Origin: JAVBNU01 sp031551265
Lineage (GTDB): Bacteria > Cyanobacteriota > Vampirovibrionia > Gastranaerophilales > Gastranaerophilaceae
Direction: 5' to 3'
DNA length: 64,000 nt
Assembly (NCBI GenBank): GCA_031551265.1
Contig: JAVBNU010000007.1
Coordinates: forward strand, 1-64,000
Shown: piece by piece, positions 26,763 to 37,414 of the stretch
Numbering within the stretch: position 1 is the first letter of the stretch
Layout: every line of letters begins with the position of its first letter
The notes under the pieces: model-generated
The model's input: the letters and a program-made list of their open reading frames with translations, nothing else
What the model was told of the DNA's origin: nothing
Database searches by the model: none
Made by a program: the position numbers and the translations under genes

Positions 26763-27395
26763 CTACTTATATACCATTGTTTTTGCGTATTCGACACCTA
26801 TGCCAAATGCGCCGCCGTGTTCGTGTACTATTTTCATACATTCGTCGTAGGTTTCTTTGTTTGCCCAATCACGCTGGAATTCGAACATCATTTGCAGTGA
26901 ACTGACAGGAACAGCACCAGCCTGCACCATTCTCATAACAGCCGTTTCGTGAATAGTTTCTGAAAGCCCGCCACAAGCGTCAACAACCACAAAAACATTA
27001 AAATCTTCGTCTATCATTGATAATGTTGGCCAGCAGACGCATACTTCTGTCCAAAGACCGCTTACAATAATATTTTTCTTGCCTGTTGCTTTGATTGCTT
27101 TTCTGAATTCCTCAGAATCCCAAGAATTCATACCTGAGCGTGGTATAGGCTTAATTTCAGGAAAAATATTTTGTAAGCTTTCTATGCAATGCCCGCTAAA
27201 ACCCTCTTCCACGGTTGTTATTATAGTTGGAATATTGAAAAGTTTTCCTGCTTTTGCAAGTGCTGTAACGTTATTTAATAATCTTTCGCCCGATATACTT
27301 CTCACTCCGAAAATCATTTGAGGCTGAATATCAATAAAAGCCAATGCACAATTGTCTTTGGTAATAAGACCTTTGTCTGTACCTGATAAAATCAT
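26763..27395 (-). CDS. Isochorismatase-family cysteine hydrolase (YcaC-like)
   Basis: 210 residues from the ATG at 27395, which follows AGAAGGAGAACGACAA; a longer frame adds 19 residues without a ribosome site. The family nucleophile and acid are present: Asp in LAFIDIQPQM and Cys in SGLWTEVCVCWPTLS. The family hydrolyses amide or vinyl-ether bonds of small molecules; the closest feel is YcaC-type proteins of unknown substrate. It is a cytoplasmic single gene between the pilus and pseudopilin clusters and shows no link to either. Confidence 0.8.
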   Translation of the reverse strand: MILSGTDKGLITKDNCALAFIDIQPQMIFGVRSISGERLLNNVTALAKAGKLFNIPTIITTVEEGFSGHCIESLQNIFPEIKPIPRSGMNSWDSEEFRKAIKATGKKNIIVSGLWTEVCVCWPTLSMIDEDFNVFVVVDACGGLSETIHETAVMRMVQAGAVPVSSLQMMFEFQRDWANKETYDECMKIVHEHGGAFGIGVEYAKTMVYK

Positions 27396-27648
27396 TTGTC
27401 GTTCTCCTTCTAAAATATTTTGAAGTATAGAAACAATGCAGAAAATATGCATTATCCGATTTGATATTGCCGTTAGGGATGTACTTGTGAATGTGACATT
27501 TAAAGGTCAGTTTGTGTAGAAATATTAAAAAATGTTATCATTCATTTGTTTAATACATGTAAAAATTAAAAAAATATGATAAGATATATATATGTATATA
27601 TAAAATAATATATACGTAAAGCATGCTAAATACTCCGGAGTTGTGAAT

Positions 27649-30600
27649 ATGAATATGGATATCGATATAAATTGTGGCAAGACCCGTGGGGTGAAATCTG
27701 CGTTCACCTTAGCTGAGACCCTGATGGCAATGATTGTACTCGGGTTTGTAATGACAATATGTCTTAACGTTTTTATAGGCTTGTTGCAAAAACCTGTTGG
27801 TATAACCGGTAATTTTCTTGATTTCAAAAAAGTCGGGATTTGCCGTAATGCGATGAATGCTGACGGTTCTTGTGACTCACGCGGATATAAGGTTTTTGTA
27901 TCTCAAACGAGCCTTACGTATAAAAGAACTCCAAACGCAGAGCCCCTACGCTGTGAGGCTATACGTGATGTCAGCCAGCTTGTTAAAATTCTGGAAGCCC
28001 CGAACGGCAGCCCTTTAAAAAGTCTGGATGCCTGCTATATTTTGATGGATGATATTAACTTCCAAAAAACAATGGTAAAAGACAGTTCAGTCAGAAAAAG
28101 ACTATCCACATACGACGCTATTAAAAAAGGTTCAAAAGGATTAGCCGGACAGGCTGCGAATACAAATGCGGTTGATGAAACATTTGAGTGGACCGGGATT
28201 GACCAGTTCCACGGCGTATTTTTGGGTAACGGCAAGGTTCTTTATAATATGAAAGGCAAGTACGGCCTATTCAAAACACTTGGTTCTGACGCGATTGTTC
28301 AGGATTTTGGTATTCATGATTCAAAAATTGCAAACTCGAGTAATAATCCTGTAGGCTTTTTAGCGGGCACTATTTCTGCAGAAGCAAATGTTGCACGTAT
28401 GAACATACGTAATGTTTATACGTTAGGTTCAAGTATAACCAATTCAGGTGCGACTAATGATGCTGTAGGAGGCTTGATAGGCTTAAGTAATGCTCCTGTA
28501 AGATTAATATTGTCTTACAATGATTCCGCTCAAAATGCAGCAGGCGGCCTGATTGGACACGCTGTTGACAATGTTTGGATGATAGACAGCCACAACAAGG
28601 GCAGTATTACTTCTACCCTGACCACAAGATTCAATACCGGCGGGCTTATCGGGCGTGCCGACGGAAATGTCACTCTGACAAGAGTATATAGCGGCCAAAA
28701 TAAAATTAATTCCTCAACTCAATATACAGGTGGTTTTATCGGACGTTCCGAAGGACGTGTTGATATCAGTTCTTCTTATGTATCCTCAACTGTTCAAGGG
28801 TCACGGTATATAGACTCGGCAACTAAAGAACTTACCGGCAAGACTGAAGCTATTGGTATGATTATTGGCCGCAGCAACGGTGAGTTATTGATGACTAATT
28901 CTTACGCATATGGTGAAATTGCAAGTGCGAAAAGATTAGGCGGCTTGGTGGGTGAAATTCGCCCCGGTGCGATTGACGACCCAACATATAACTTTAGCAA
29001 GGTATACTCGATGGTAAAAGCCGTCAGTCCTGATATGACCGAGCGAAACGATGAGGGCGAAATTATTGGCGCAGGTGCAATTATTGGTGATATGAACGGT
29101 GTTCCGGTGGCATTCCACGATTCGTTTTATTACAAGGAAATCAATCCTCATATTAATCAATTTGCCGGCAATGTGCCAAATATAACTAATAAAGATGAAC
29201 TCAAAAAAATGTTGCGTAAGCCATTGTTTCATAACCCTCTTAAAAAGAAATTTTTTGGTCCTCAATTCACTCTTAAAAATTGGTTTAGCGCTATTTGGTC
29301 ATTTGAATTCCCGAGACCTATTTTAAGAAGACCTGCTGAGCCCGTTACTCTTGGCTTAGAAGATAGAGACTTATTGATTGAGTATTTGACCCACCCCGAT
29401 GATAATATTTGGAGTATATTCTATGACGGCTGTAATTCCTATAACTTGACGTCAAATATTTGTCCTAATACCATTGGTAACGAATCAAACGACGTTATGA
29501 CTGCATTTTTAGACAGAAATGGCGATGGTAAATTTGACGCGGCTGACTTGAGAATAATTAAGCAAGTCATTGAAGAAGCAAAAAACATGAAAGGTTTTAG
29601 CCAGACGCGTTTAACAATTTATGAAAATAATATACTTAAAACATATCAAATGGAACTGCTTGGCTTGAAAATGAATCCTAAAGTTGTTCCTTATTACAAA
29701 GGTCAAAAAAGAAACAAAACAGGTGAGTTGAGCACCCAAACGACCATAATTCTTATAAACCCTTTAAGTGAAGCCGGCAAAACATTTGATCCTGAGCTTC
29801 ATAATCCGACGTATCACTTCCGTGATGAACCCCTTAAAGCTTATCATACCCTTCCAAAACAAACTGCATACACTGGCGATAATGAAGCAATAGAGCAAGA
29901 AATTGCACTGGATGACGAGGCTGCTCGTGAAGAAGCTCGTGAAATCTATAATCAGTTAACTGATGAGTGGACATATGCGCGTGGTGATATCTCCTCCGGT
30001 GTTCTTGCTGCCCTAGATCCTGAGATTAATCATGATTATCTCGATCGTTCTGCAAATGATGATTCTACAGGGTTCATTATCTCACCTGCGCGTGAGTATG
30101 CGACTATAAATACTGATGACTATTCATTAGAAAATCATAAATTATATATTCCATACGGTAAGTATGCGAAAGAAAAAAACAAACATAATTTTACCGGCGG
30201 TGATATAAAAACTATTGCAGACAAAATAGAAGAACTTAGCACGAATAAGGCGCTGCAAAAATTGAATGAAGAATCTCTTGTTATTACAGGTAAAACAGTT
30301 CGTGGTATCAAAAAAATGCTGCTCCGTGACTGGATAAATGTATATTTTAAAATCAGAGATGTTTTTGACGAAGTTAAGCCTGAAGAACAACCGCCTGCGT
30401 TCGCTCAATATACAGAGGCGATGTTGTGTGCTAAAGGTTATCGTTTAGTAAAAAGAATGCCTGCTGATATAAAAAAACAAGGACAATACAGCACAGACAG
30501 ACCGCTACCCCTAAGATGGTCAAGACTCATTGTAAGAGACGCCAAGGATTTTGGCGACGTTATCTCCATACATGATGGTCAGGGACTCATTGAGAGTAGT

Positions 30601-33600
30601 CCCGGTAAAGGTTTGCGTAATTGTAAAATTGCCTTGTCAAAAGACGTAAGAATTCCTAGCGGGTATGTATATCAATATGACCCTGATAATAACACGACAA
30701 AAACCACACCTGCAGATTGGTTCCACATTGAAGCGGTACAAACACAATTCTCGGGTAATGGTTACAAAATGGAAATTTCAAACTTTGGTAATAAGACAAC
30801 CCTATACAGAGGACTCTTCGCCAGAGGCTTTACTGCGGGTGTGTTGAAAAATTTAGCTTTAAAAGTGGTGCCTAGCGCTGCATCTTATGAAAAAACCGGC
30901 TGGCTTGTCGGCGGCAGAGTAGATGACCCTGGCAGTGATGACACGCCCGGGGGCGCTACAAAATCTATTATTGACAATAATTATGTTATAGTAGATGGCC
31001 CTTCCGCTACAGGCTGGCGTTCAGGCGGCTTGTTGGGTTCTGCCAATAGATCTTTAGTAATAAACAATTACGTGCATCTCAACTTCAATATGATAGCCAG
31101 CGGAAAATCTGTGGGTGGCTTGATTGGATTTGCTGAGTTTTCTAAAATTATGCGTAATTATGTGAGAATTGCCGAAAACGTAATTCTTGCCGGAAATAGT
31201 GAATTAGGCGGATTTATTGGTAATGCAAAAGCTACAAGCATGGAAGATAACTATGTATACGCGGAAAACGCGTCAATAAAAAGTAATACGCTCACTGCAA
31301 CCGGCATGGTAGGCGGTTTTGCCGGCTTAATTAACATGGGTATGGGTATGCCTATAGAACGCAATTATGCTATTTTGAAAAATGTTGCTATGCTCAGCTT
31401 GAAAGCAGATGTAACTGAATACAGAGAACCTGACAAATACGGATTATATTTTGCCGGTGGTTTTGCTGGTAATATAAGTCGTAATGACGGCTGGTGCGAT
31501 GTATTTAATGTATGTGGCAAATCTCCTGAAACTATGGTGCAAAAGAACTACTTACACTATTTCTCTGACAAATCTGATGAGAGTATGATGCACGAATCAA
31601 AAATTTTAGGTATGGCTCAGATTGGTGGATTTGCCGGTTCAAGCGCCGGTTTTACAGAGAACAACTATGCAGTAGTTGACGGACTCAATATCAGAACTTT
31701 CGAAAATATTAACCACTTATGGCGCAACAGGCATGCAGGCGGATTTATCGGGCATAATGGTCTGGCATTGAATCATTCGTATAAATCGAAATTTTGTGAT
31801 TTCAAGACTTATAACGGTAATGCTAAAGATGAAAATGATAAAGCTATTCCTTGGGGAACATGCAAACTAGATTCAAATACAAAAACACAAGGAGATTACG
31901 TTGATAGTACTTATAGTGGTTATATTATAACCTCAAGCATTGAAACCGAATCCCACTCGAAAAGAAATGTTGCCTCTGTTTCTGCAACCAAAGTAACCAG
32001 CGACATGTTTACAGGTGGTTTTATCGGGATGAATGCCGGCAGGGTGACAAGTAATCAGGCCGAATTCTATGGTGATATAACAGGATTGTCTTATCTCGCA
32101 GGACTGATTGGTATTAGTGGCGGCGGTATGCGGTATGAAGACTATGGTTCATACGGTTACCAACCATTCTACTATAATCTTTTTAATCCTGTAGGCTCTA
32201 TTGATGGTCGTGCTGAAGTCGCTGGGAATGGCACCTACATGTCAGGTACTGTCGGCAGTATTATTAATCTCAAGCCTCACCTGTGGCACTATGAGCCTCA
32301 ATTAAACTCCTCAGGTGACTATGTCAGCTCTGTATGGAAAGATGATTCAAGCGCGTATGCCGGTTATTTTGGCGGGTACTTTAATATAGTGCAGCAAGCA
32401 CATCTTAATAATAATAAAATCTTTATAAACGAAGATGCCGAAAAAGAATTTGATGCAGATGATACAACTAATCTCTTGGACGAACCTACCGGTGCGCCGT
32501 CAACTAAAGCAAAATTGGGTCTCAAAGAAGTCAGCGATGAAACTGCTGAAGTTTATGATGCCTATAGTGCTTCTGTTGCGGTTAATGACATTTCTGGACG
32601 TGCTCGTGACTATTTATATAATTACTACTACTATCTAAATAAACATTTTCTGGATTACGACAATGCTATAAAATACGCCCAAATAGCGACAGATCGCGAG
32701 ACTATGCTCGCAAAATTGGACTCGGATTGCAAAAAAGCAATAGTTCCGTGCTATAAAGAAATAACGATTAAGGTTGATGGCAAAGAGGAAACATTATGTG
32801 ATGCCGGTAATAAATATGCGAATGAATGTTCTTCAAATCCTTCGGAGATAAAGGAATGTATATGTTCTCTGGGTCAACCGGAGAACGAAGTATGTGCGCT
32901 TACTCAAGAATGTACCCCTGAATGTAATCAGGAAGATGAAGAAGAACTGCAAGAATGCAAAGAAACACAACTTTGTTCCGAACCGGAATCATCGTGTCAT
33001 GATGTTGATTATCAGGCTTGTATCACAGTGTGTCAGACCGGTAAACCCGGTTTTAACTGCTCAGATTGCAAAACTAATTTGGAAGATTCAAAAAGAGATT
33101 GGGCCGGTTTGGCAGATAAATTTGCGAGCGCAGCTGCATCAGATTTACAGAATGCCCGAACTTATCTAGGACTCTGGAGAAGCCATAATGCCAGCTTGGG
33201 CCCCAATGGCCTTTCAAAGAGATATAATGACCTCAATAAAGAAGGAGTTTGTGCTGCTGCTTATCCTGATATTATTTCAACAGGTTATCCTCCTGATTTC
33301 GAAATTGAATATGTAAATAATGGCACAAACCCTGATATTCCGGCGTACTTTAATACGAGTAATCCTATCGCTACGTATGTAGGCACGGAAACCGTTAAAG
33401 GTTACAGTACGTTTAGCAAAGCTGAACTTCTCAGTCGCAGCCCTCTATATAAAGAGGCTAGTGATAGAAAAGATTATAATAACGAAATTGCGCGATGCCA
33501 GTTCAAAGAGTACCAGAAAAAAATGGAAAATGAAACGGGTAAATTTATTGACCAGGAAGGAGCAGAAACACGTACTCTCGGGTATTATCTGTCACGACTT

Positions 33601-33843
33601 ATCGGTAAATTATTCCCTGTCAGAAATGTACTCGACTCAGTAGGCAAATGGCTCGGCGAACTGGTAGATCCGAGCGAAGTCAGAGAAGATTCTGTCTCGA
33701 AACCTAACGCACTTCTCAAAACCTGGAATGACTTTAACTCTAAACTCGGATTTAGCGACAAAGTATGGATATGGTGGGAGTACGCACTTGGCGGCGCCAG
33801 ACCTGTACTGCGCGCAGACAAAGACGGTAATCCGGCTGAATAA
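27649..33843 (+). CDS. Giant prepilin-like surface protein with GLUG-type repeats
   Basis: 2064 residues. The start at 27649 is preferred because CCGGAG lies 8 bases before it. The N-terminus is a class III (prepilin) signal, KSAFTLAETLMAMIVLG, with Ala rather than Gly before the cleavage site and Glu at +5, then a hydrophobic helix. The passenger has GLUG-like repeats with the motif GGLIG/GGFIG (about 224-484 and 1078-1550), an EF-hand/dockerin-like loop DRNGDGKFDAADL (about 620-635) and a region with 16 cysteines in some 120 residues (about 1690-1810). Known type IV pilins are usually under 250 residues, so this would be an extreme fusion of pilin stem and adhesin. Two prepilin-like genes follow in the same operon. 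Ligand and assembly system are unknown. Confidence 0.8.
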   Translation: MNMDIDINCGKTRGVKSAFTLAETLMAMIVLGFVMTICLNVFIGLLQKPVGITGNFLDFKKVGICRNAMNADGSCDSRGYKVFVSQTSLTYKRTPNAEPLRCEAIRDVSQLVKILEAPNGSPLKSLDACYILMDDINFQKTMVKDSSVRKRLSTYDAIKKGSKGLAGQAANTNAVDETFEWTGIDQFHGVFLGNGKVLYNMKGKYGLFKTLGSDAIVQDFGIHDSKIANSSNNPVGFLAGTISAEANVARMNIRNVYTLGSSITNSGATNDAVGGLIGLSNAPVRLILSYNDSAQNAAGGLIGHAVDNVWMIDSHNKGSITSTLTTRFNTGGLIGRADGNVTLTRVYSGQNKINSSTQYTGGFIGRSEGRVDISSSYVSSTVQGSRYIDSATKELTGKTEAIGMIIGRSNGELLMTNSYAYGEIASAKRLGGLVGEIRPGAIDDPTYNFSKVYSMVKAVSPDMTERNDEGEIIGAGAIIGDMNGVPVAFHDSFYYKEINPHINQFAGNVPNITNKDELKKMLRKPLFHNPLKKKFFGPQFTLKNWFSAIWSFEFPRPILRRPAEPVTLGLEDRDLLIEYLTHPDDNIWSIFYDGCNSYNLTSNICPNTIGNESNDVMTAFLDRNGDGKFDAADLRIIKQVIEEAKNMKGFSQTRLTIYENNILKTYQMELLGLKMNPKVVPYYKGQKRNKTGELSTQTTIILINPLSEAGKTFDPELHNPTYHFRDEPLKAYHTLPKQTAYTGDNEAIEQEIALDDEAAREEAREIYNQLTDEWTYARGDISSGVLAALDPEINHDYLDRSANDDSTGFIISPAREYATINTDDYSLENHKLYIPYGKYAKEKNKHNFTGGDIKTIADKIEELSTNKALQKLNEESLVITGKTVRGIKKMLLRDWINVYFKIRDVFDEVKPEEQPPAFAQYTEAMLCAKGYRLVKRMPADIKKQGQYSTDRPLPLRWSRLIVRDAKDFGDVISIHDGQGLIESSPGKGLRNCKIALSKDVRIPSGYVYQYDPDNNTTKTTPADWFHIEAVQTQFSGNGYKMEISNFGNKTTLYRGLFARGFTAGVLKNLALKVVPSAASYEKTGWLVGGRVDDPGSDDTPGGATKSIIDNNYVIVDGPSATGWRSGGLLGSANRSLVINNYVHLNFNMIASGKSVGGLIGFAEFSKIMRNYVRIAENVILAGNSELGGFIGNAKATSMEDNYVYAENASIKSNTLTATGMVGGFAGLINMGMGMPIERNYAILKNVAMLSLKADVTEYREPDKYGLYFAGGFAGNISRNDGWCDVFNVCGKSPETMVQKNYLHYFSDKSDESMMHESKILGMAQIGGFAGSSAGFTENNYAVVDGLNIRTFENINHLWRNRHAGGFIGHNGLALNHSYKSKFCDFKTYNGNAKDENDKAIPWGTCKLDSNTKTQGDYVDSTYSGYIITSSIETESHSKRNVASVSATKVTSDMFTGGFIGMNAGRVTSNQAEFYGDITGLSYLAGLIGISGGGMRYEDYGSYGYQPFYYNLFNPVGSIDGRAEVAGNGTYMSGTVGSIINLKPHLWHYEPQLNSSGDYVSSVWKDDSSAYAGYFGGYFNIVQQAHLNNNKIFINEDAEKEFDADDTTNLLDEPTGAPSTKAKLGLKEVSDETAEVYDAYSASVAVNDISGRARDYLYNYYYYLNKHFLDYDNAIKYAQIATDRETMLAKLDSDCKKAIVPCYKEITIKVDGKEETLCDAGNKYANECSSNPSEIKECICSLGQPENEVCALTQECTPECNQEDEEELQECKETQLCSEPESSCHDVDYQACITVCQTGKPGFNCSDCKTNLEDSKRDWAGLADKFASAAASDLQNARTYLGLWRSHNASLGPNGLSKRYNDLNKEGVCAAAYPDIISTGYPPDFEIEYVNNGTNPDIPAYFNTSNPIATYVGTETVKGYSTFSKAELLSRSPLYKEASDRKDYNNEIARCQFKEYQKKMENETGKFIDQEGAETRTLGYYLSRLIGKLFPVRNVLDSVGKWLGELVDPSEVREDSVSKPNALLKTWNDFNSKLGFSDKVWIWWEYALGGARPVLRADKDGNPAE

Positions 33844-33868
33844 TAAAACTTAAACAAGGAAATAAAAG

Positions 33869-34498
33869 ATGAAACCTAATAAAAAAGGATTTACGTATCC
33901 ACAGATAATGATATTCATGGTAATTTGCGGCATACTCGCTATGATGGCTATCAGCGCCAAAAACCACATCATGGGTGTTGGCTGTGTCGTTGATGACAAT
34001 GGTAATTTCCTCGATGCAAATGGTAACGTGGTTGCAAACCGCAATCTATGTGCTCAGGAAATTATTGTACGACCTGATACTCAGTCGGGAAAATTTTTAG
34101 ATGATGCTGCAAAAGCTGCATATATTGACAAACACACGCTTGCGGATTCTGATAAAAATCTCGCTAAATATACTGACTACGTGCGCGATGTACAAATAAG
34201 AGGCCCAAAAAATTCACTACCTGCTGCACAACATGATATTGACGGTGATGGTGTTGTCAGCACTACAGGTGATTATAACGATTTGCAGGCATTAAACATC
34301 AACAAAAGAGGCAATGTCGACAAGGTAGAAATAGTAGTCGAGGTTTATCATCGAAAAGCTGATGGTACAACTATTCCACTAATTACGGTAAGCTCGGCTG
34401 ATGAGCAAAACTCGCTTACTGCAGGTACTACAACAACAAAATATACTCTTCCTATAGTGCGTGATACTGAAACTTTAAGAATTGAACGGAGCAGATAA
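33869..34498 (+). CDS. Prepilin-like minor pseudopilin
   Basis: 209 residues. N-terminus MKPNKKGFTYPQIMIFMVICGILAMMA is a prepilin leader with KKG before the cleavage site, but the usual Glu at +5 is Gln. Subunits lacking Glu5, such as GspK-type, sit at the tip of pseudopili, so a tip role is possible. A Ca-type loop DIDGDGVVSTTGDYNDL lies near residue 127. AAGGA precedes the start. It is the second gene of the operon and overlaps the next by one base. Confidence 0.75.
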   Translation: MKPNKKGFTYPQIMIFMVICGILAMMAISAKNHIMGVGCVVDDNGNFLDANGNVVANRNLCAQEIIVRPDTQSGKFLDDAAKAAYIDKHTLADSDKNLAKYTDYVRDVQIRGPKNSLPAAQHDIDGDGVVSTTGDYNDLQALNINKRGNVDKVEIVVEVYHRKADGTTIPLITVSSADEQNSLTAGTTTTKYTLPIVRDTETLRIERSR

Positions 34499-35316
34499 TG
34501 GCATACTTTAATAATAAATTGAATCCTAAATCAGCGGCAAATATTGCGGAATTAGTTGCAACGATGGTAGTTTTAATGATGCTCTCGCTATTTTTCATAA
34601 ATGCCATCATGAATACAGTTGAAGTAGATCCAAAGACAAATCGTAAAGTAGAACCGGGTAAAGGAGAAACTAACCTGAAAGCGATTGATGAATTTCGCGA
34701 TGCAGCACGTCTCAGAGGTATGGTTAATAAAAAATTAGAAGTGCCTTTGCCCACTAATTACCCTAAAGAAGCAGGCTCAGCGTATTATGATGAAGCTACA
34801 CAAAAAGGGCTTCCCGTTCCCTACGATAAAGCTGTAAGCGCAGACAAGCTGGTTATTAGAGTTTATCGTGTTAATACCAACGAAAATTGTGCAGCTTCAA
34901 ATGATTCCTTCGTATATGTTCCTGATGATTCGGATTCTGACCACCCGTTTCCGCATATTGCTTTGAAGGTGGGCAATGAGACAAAAATCATTGACACACC
35001 AACGGAAGAGGACGCCAGATTGACGGCTTCAAATCTTATGACTACATATCCTAGTGTTGTGAAGTTCCTAAAATCAGATACTTACCAAATAGACAGTCTT
35101 ATGAAATGTCAGGTTGATACAACGAAACGCCAACTCAGATCGAACGGCGCGCTCGCTACAGTTCCTGCAAATAATAATATTGCAGCTAACCGTGATGGTG
35201 ATATTACTCTTCCTCTCAGTACTTTTATAGATCCTATCGCAGATAGCAAATTATATTTTTCTATACAAAAACCAATTCTTAAACAACAATTCAGGGATCA
35301 AGGCATAATTGATTAA
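34498..35316 (+). CDS. Prepilin-like protein with atypical leader
   Basis: 272 residues. The hydrophobic N-terminal helix (about 14-38) follows KSAANIAELVAT; cleavage after SA would leave Glu at +5, as in pilins, but the consensus Gly-Phe is missing. The rest is soluble, with CAASNDSF and MKCQVDT cysteines. The start codon overlaps the previous stop. A terminator follows, closing the three-gene operon. Membership of the pseudopilin set is inferred from position and the helix. Confidence 0.65.
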   Translation: MAYFNNKLNPKSAANIAELVATMVVLMMLSLFFINAIMNTVEVDPKTNRKVEPGKGETNLKAIDEFRDAARLRGMVNKKLEVPLPTNYPKEAGSAYYDEATQKGLPVPYDKAVSADKLVIRVYRVNTNENCAASNDSFVYVPDDSDSDHPFPHIALKVGNETKIIDTPTEEDARLTASNLMTTYPSVVKFLKSDTYQIDSLMKCQVDTTKRQLRSNGALATVPANNNIAANRDGDITLPLSTFIDPIADSKLYFSIQKPILKQQFRDQGIID

Positions 35317-35329
35317 ATACAAAGCTTAA

Positions 35330-35366
35330 AAAAATAGGTTGGAGCAGAAACTCTAACCTATTTTTC
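35330..35366. terminator. Bidirectional terminator
   Basis: AAAAATAGGTTGGAG (35330-35344) pairs with CTCTAACCTATTTTT (35351-35365), with A- and T-runs on either side, between the convergent pseudopilin operon and chemoreceptor gene. Confidence 0.85.
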
Positions 35367-35381
35367 GCGTGTGTAATATTA

Positions 35382-37247
35382 TTAAAAATTGTTGTACTTG
35401 TCAACTAATGCAAGATACTCATCCTGGCTGGACTCGATAGCTAATAATTCTTCGTGCTCTTGCGCATCTTTCGCGCCGTTAACTATTTTTTCTATTTTGC
35501 CGACCCCTACTTGAATATTGCTCAACAACTCTTCCGAGGTTTTGGCTATTTCATTTGCGTGGCCTGCATTTAGGTGTACAACTTGTTGTATTTGATTTAA
35601 GGCAATTGTTATTTGCGAAACACCTGTAGATTGTTCTTTTGAAGAGGTAGCAATCTCTTCCAAAAGCCCGCTTACTTTTTGTGCATGCGTGTTAATCTCA
35701 ACAAGTGAGCTGTTTGCGGTTTTGGATAACTCTTCACAAGTTTCGGATAATCTAATATTTTGTTCAATCATTTCAGAAATGTCTTTTGTCGCTTCAGAGG
35801 TTCTGTGAGCAAGATTTCGTACCTCTTCGGCAACTACAGAAAATCCTTTACCCGAATCGCCTGCTCTTGCTGCCTCAACAGCAGCGTTTAAAGCTAATAT
35901 ATTTGTTTGCGATGCTATTTTTCGTATAACTTCAGTGATACCTGCGATGTTTGAACTGGATTGTTTTAACTCGCCCATGGCTTGAACCATTTGTTCCATT
36001 TGAGCGCCGCTTTGTGTTGCGGCTTGTCGGGTATTATCGGCTAAAGAAACCGCATGATGTGTGTTAATATTACTTTGCTCAATGATTGAAGCCGATTCTT
36101 CAAGTGTCGCAGACGTTTCCTGTACGGATGCTGCTTGTTCTCTACTGCCCTCAGCCAGCTTTTGGCTCAAGGCTAAATATGTGTCCGTGCCCGAAGATAA
36201 GTTTCTTGCATATTCACTAAGGCCATAAACAACCTCATTAATAGGCTTGGCAAGGAAATTGCCTAAAAATAAGGCAAGGAACCCGGCTCCTATAATTGTT
36301 CCGATGCTTATAATTAATAAAATTAATATTGTTCCTGACATTTTTGAGGGGATATTATTTAAAGGTACGTCTATAACTAATGTAAAGCCATTAGGTAGTT
36401 TGGAATAAGACAGTACATGTGTGCTCAACCCGATTCTATATTGAGTAAAACCTTGTTGATTTTTTGTGTCTTGGAGAAACTTATAAACTCCGTTCTTGGC
36501 ACTTGTAACACTTGCCCCTACTTCATATTCGTCTGTTGATACAAATCTATTTTGATCATCTAATAAAAATACACTGGTGTTTTTATATAGTTTAGCCGAG
36601 CTTAAAATTTCTGTTAATGCGCTCAACTCAACGTCCATACCGCCAACACCCAGTAAAAACCCGTTTTTATAGATAGGCACTGAATATGTTATCATAGGAA
36701 TTTTTGTATCAGGATCCTCATATGGAGGCATCCACATTGCTTTTTTAGCTCTTATTGGTTCAAAGTACCATGCGTTATCTTCATCGTCAGTGATTGGATT
36801 GTTAACCATCATCCTTTTTACGACACTATTTTCATCCTGAACGAACCAGGCACCATCATATGGTGGTGCATAATCCTGATTAAAATAGAAAAATCCTGCA
36901 ACAACCCATGGAATATCGTCAGTTAATTGTCTTGGGAATAGTCTTATTTTCGCGTACTCAACCTCGCTGCTGCCTCTCAGTATCTCCAATTGCGATTTTG
37001 TCTCTACACCGGTCGTTTTTGTGATGAGTTCTGCCATTAAATGAGCCGATGTCTCAACTCGTGCTAATTTAGCATAAACCTTTTCGGCTGTGTTATTTGC
37101 GTTTAAGATAAACGAGTTTTGAGTCGCATCTGAGATGATTTGCCTGCTCTTTATAATAGCAACACAACTCATTATCGCCGCTACAGCAAATGACAAGACA
37201 AGCATGCTGATGACAATTTTATATTTTAAAGACTTTCCTTTTAACAT
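35382..37247 (-). CDS. Methyl-accepting chemotaxis protein with dCache sensor
   Basis: 621 residues. A first membrane helix (about 10-30), a periplasmic dCache-like sensing domain (about 35-305, including FFYFNQDYAPPYDGAW and VGGMDVELSAL), a second membrane helix (about 310-332), a HAMP-like linker and a signalling domain with the hairpin tip RKIASQTNILALNAAVEAARAG. Such receptors bind small amino- or organic-acid ligands and control CheA. AGGAG precedes the start. No cheA or cheW is in the window; a CheR-like gene lies far away at 52566. It is followed upstream by an OprB porin gene on the same strand but with its own promoter. Confidence 0.92.
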   Translation of the reverse strand: MLKGKSLKYKIVISMLVLSFAVAAIMSCVAIIKSRQIISDATQNSFILNANNTAEKVYAKLARVETSAHLMAELITKTTGVETKSQLEILRGSSEVEYAKIRLFPRQLTDDIPWVVAGFFYFNQDYAPPYDGAWFVQDENSVVKRMMVNNPITDDEDNAWYFEPIRAKKAMWMPPYEDPDTKIPMITYSVPIYKNGFLLGVGGMDVELSALTEILSSAKLYKNTSVFLLDDQNRFVSTDEYEVGASVTSAKNGVYKFLQDTKNQQGFTQYRIGLSTHVLSYSKLPNGFTLVIDVPLNNIPSKMSGTILILLIISIGTIIGAGFLALFLGNFLAKPINEVVYGLSEYARNLSSGTDTYLALSQKLAEGSREQAASVQETSATLEESASIIEQSNINTHHAVSLADNTRQAATQSGAQMEQMVQAMGELKQSSSNIAGITEVIRKIASQTNILALNAAVEAARAGDSGKGFSVVAEEVRNLAHRTSEATKDISEMIEQNIRLSETCEELSKTANSSLVEINTHAQKVSGLLEEIATSSKEQSTGVSQITIALNQIQQVVHLNAGHANEIAKTSEELLSNIQVGVGKIEKIVNGAKDAQEHEELLAIESSQDEYLALVDKYNNF

Positions 37248-37315
37248 CTATTCTTTCTCCTGAATTTAATATGAGGCTTATTGTGCCCTTTAAAATCGTG
37301 ATGGTATATATTAAC

Positions 37316-37345
37316 ATTTTAATTTTAAAACACATAATAAGTCAA
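37316..37345 (-). promoter_or_regulatory. Candidate chemoreceptor promoter
   Basis: Read leftward: TTGACT (37345-37340), 18 bases, TAAAAT (37321-37316), about 70 bases before the start codon. Confidence 0.5.
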
Positions 37346-37414
37346 TAATATTTACAATCTATATATTATGGAAAAGTATATGATTTTTTTCTTCATTTAA
37401 GAATTATTCTTTTA

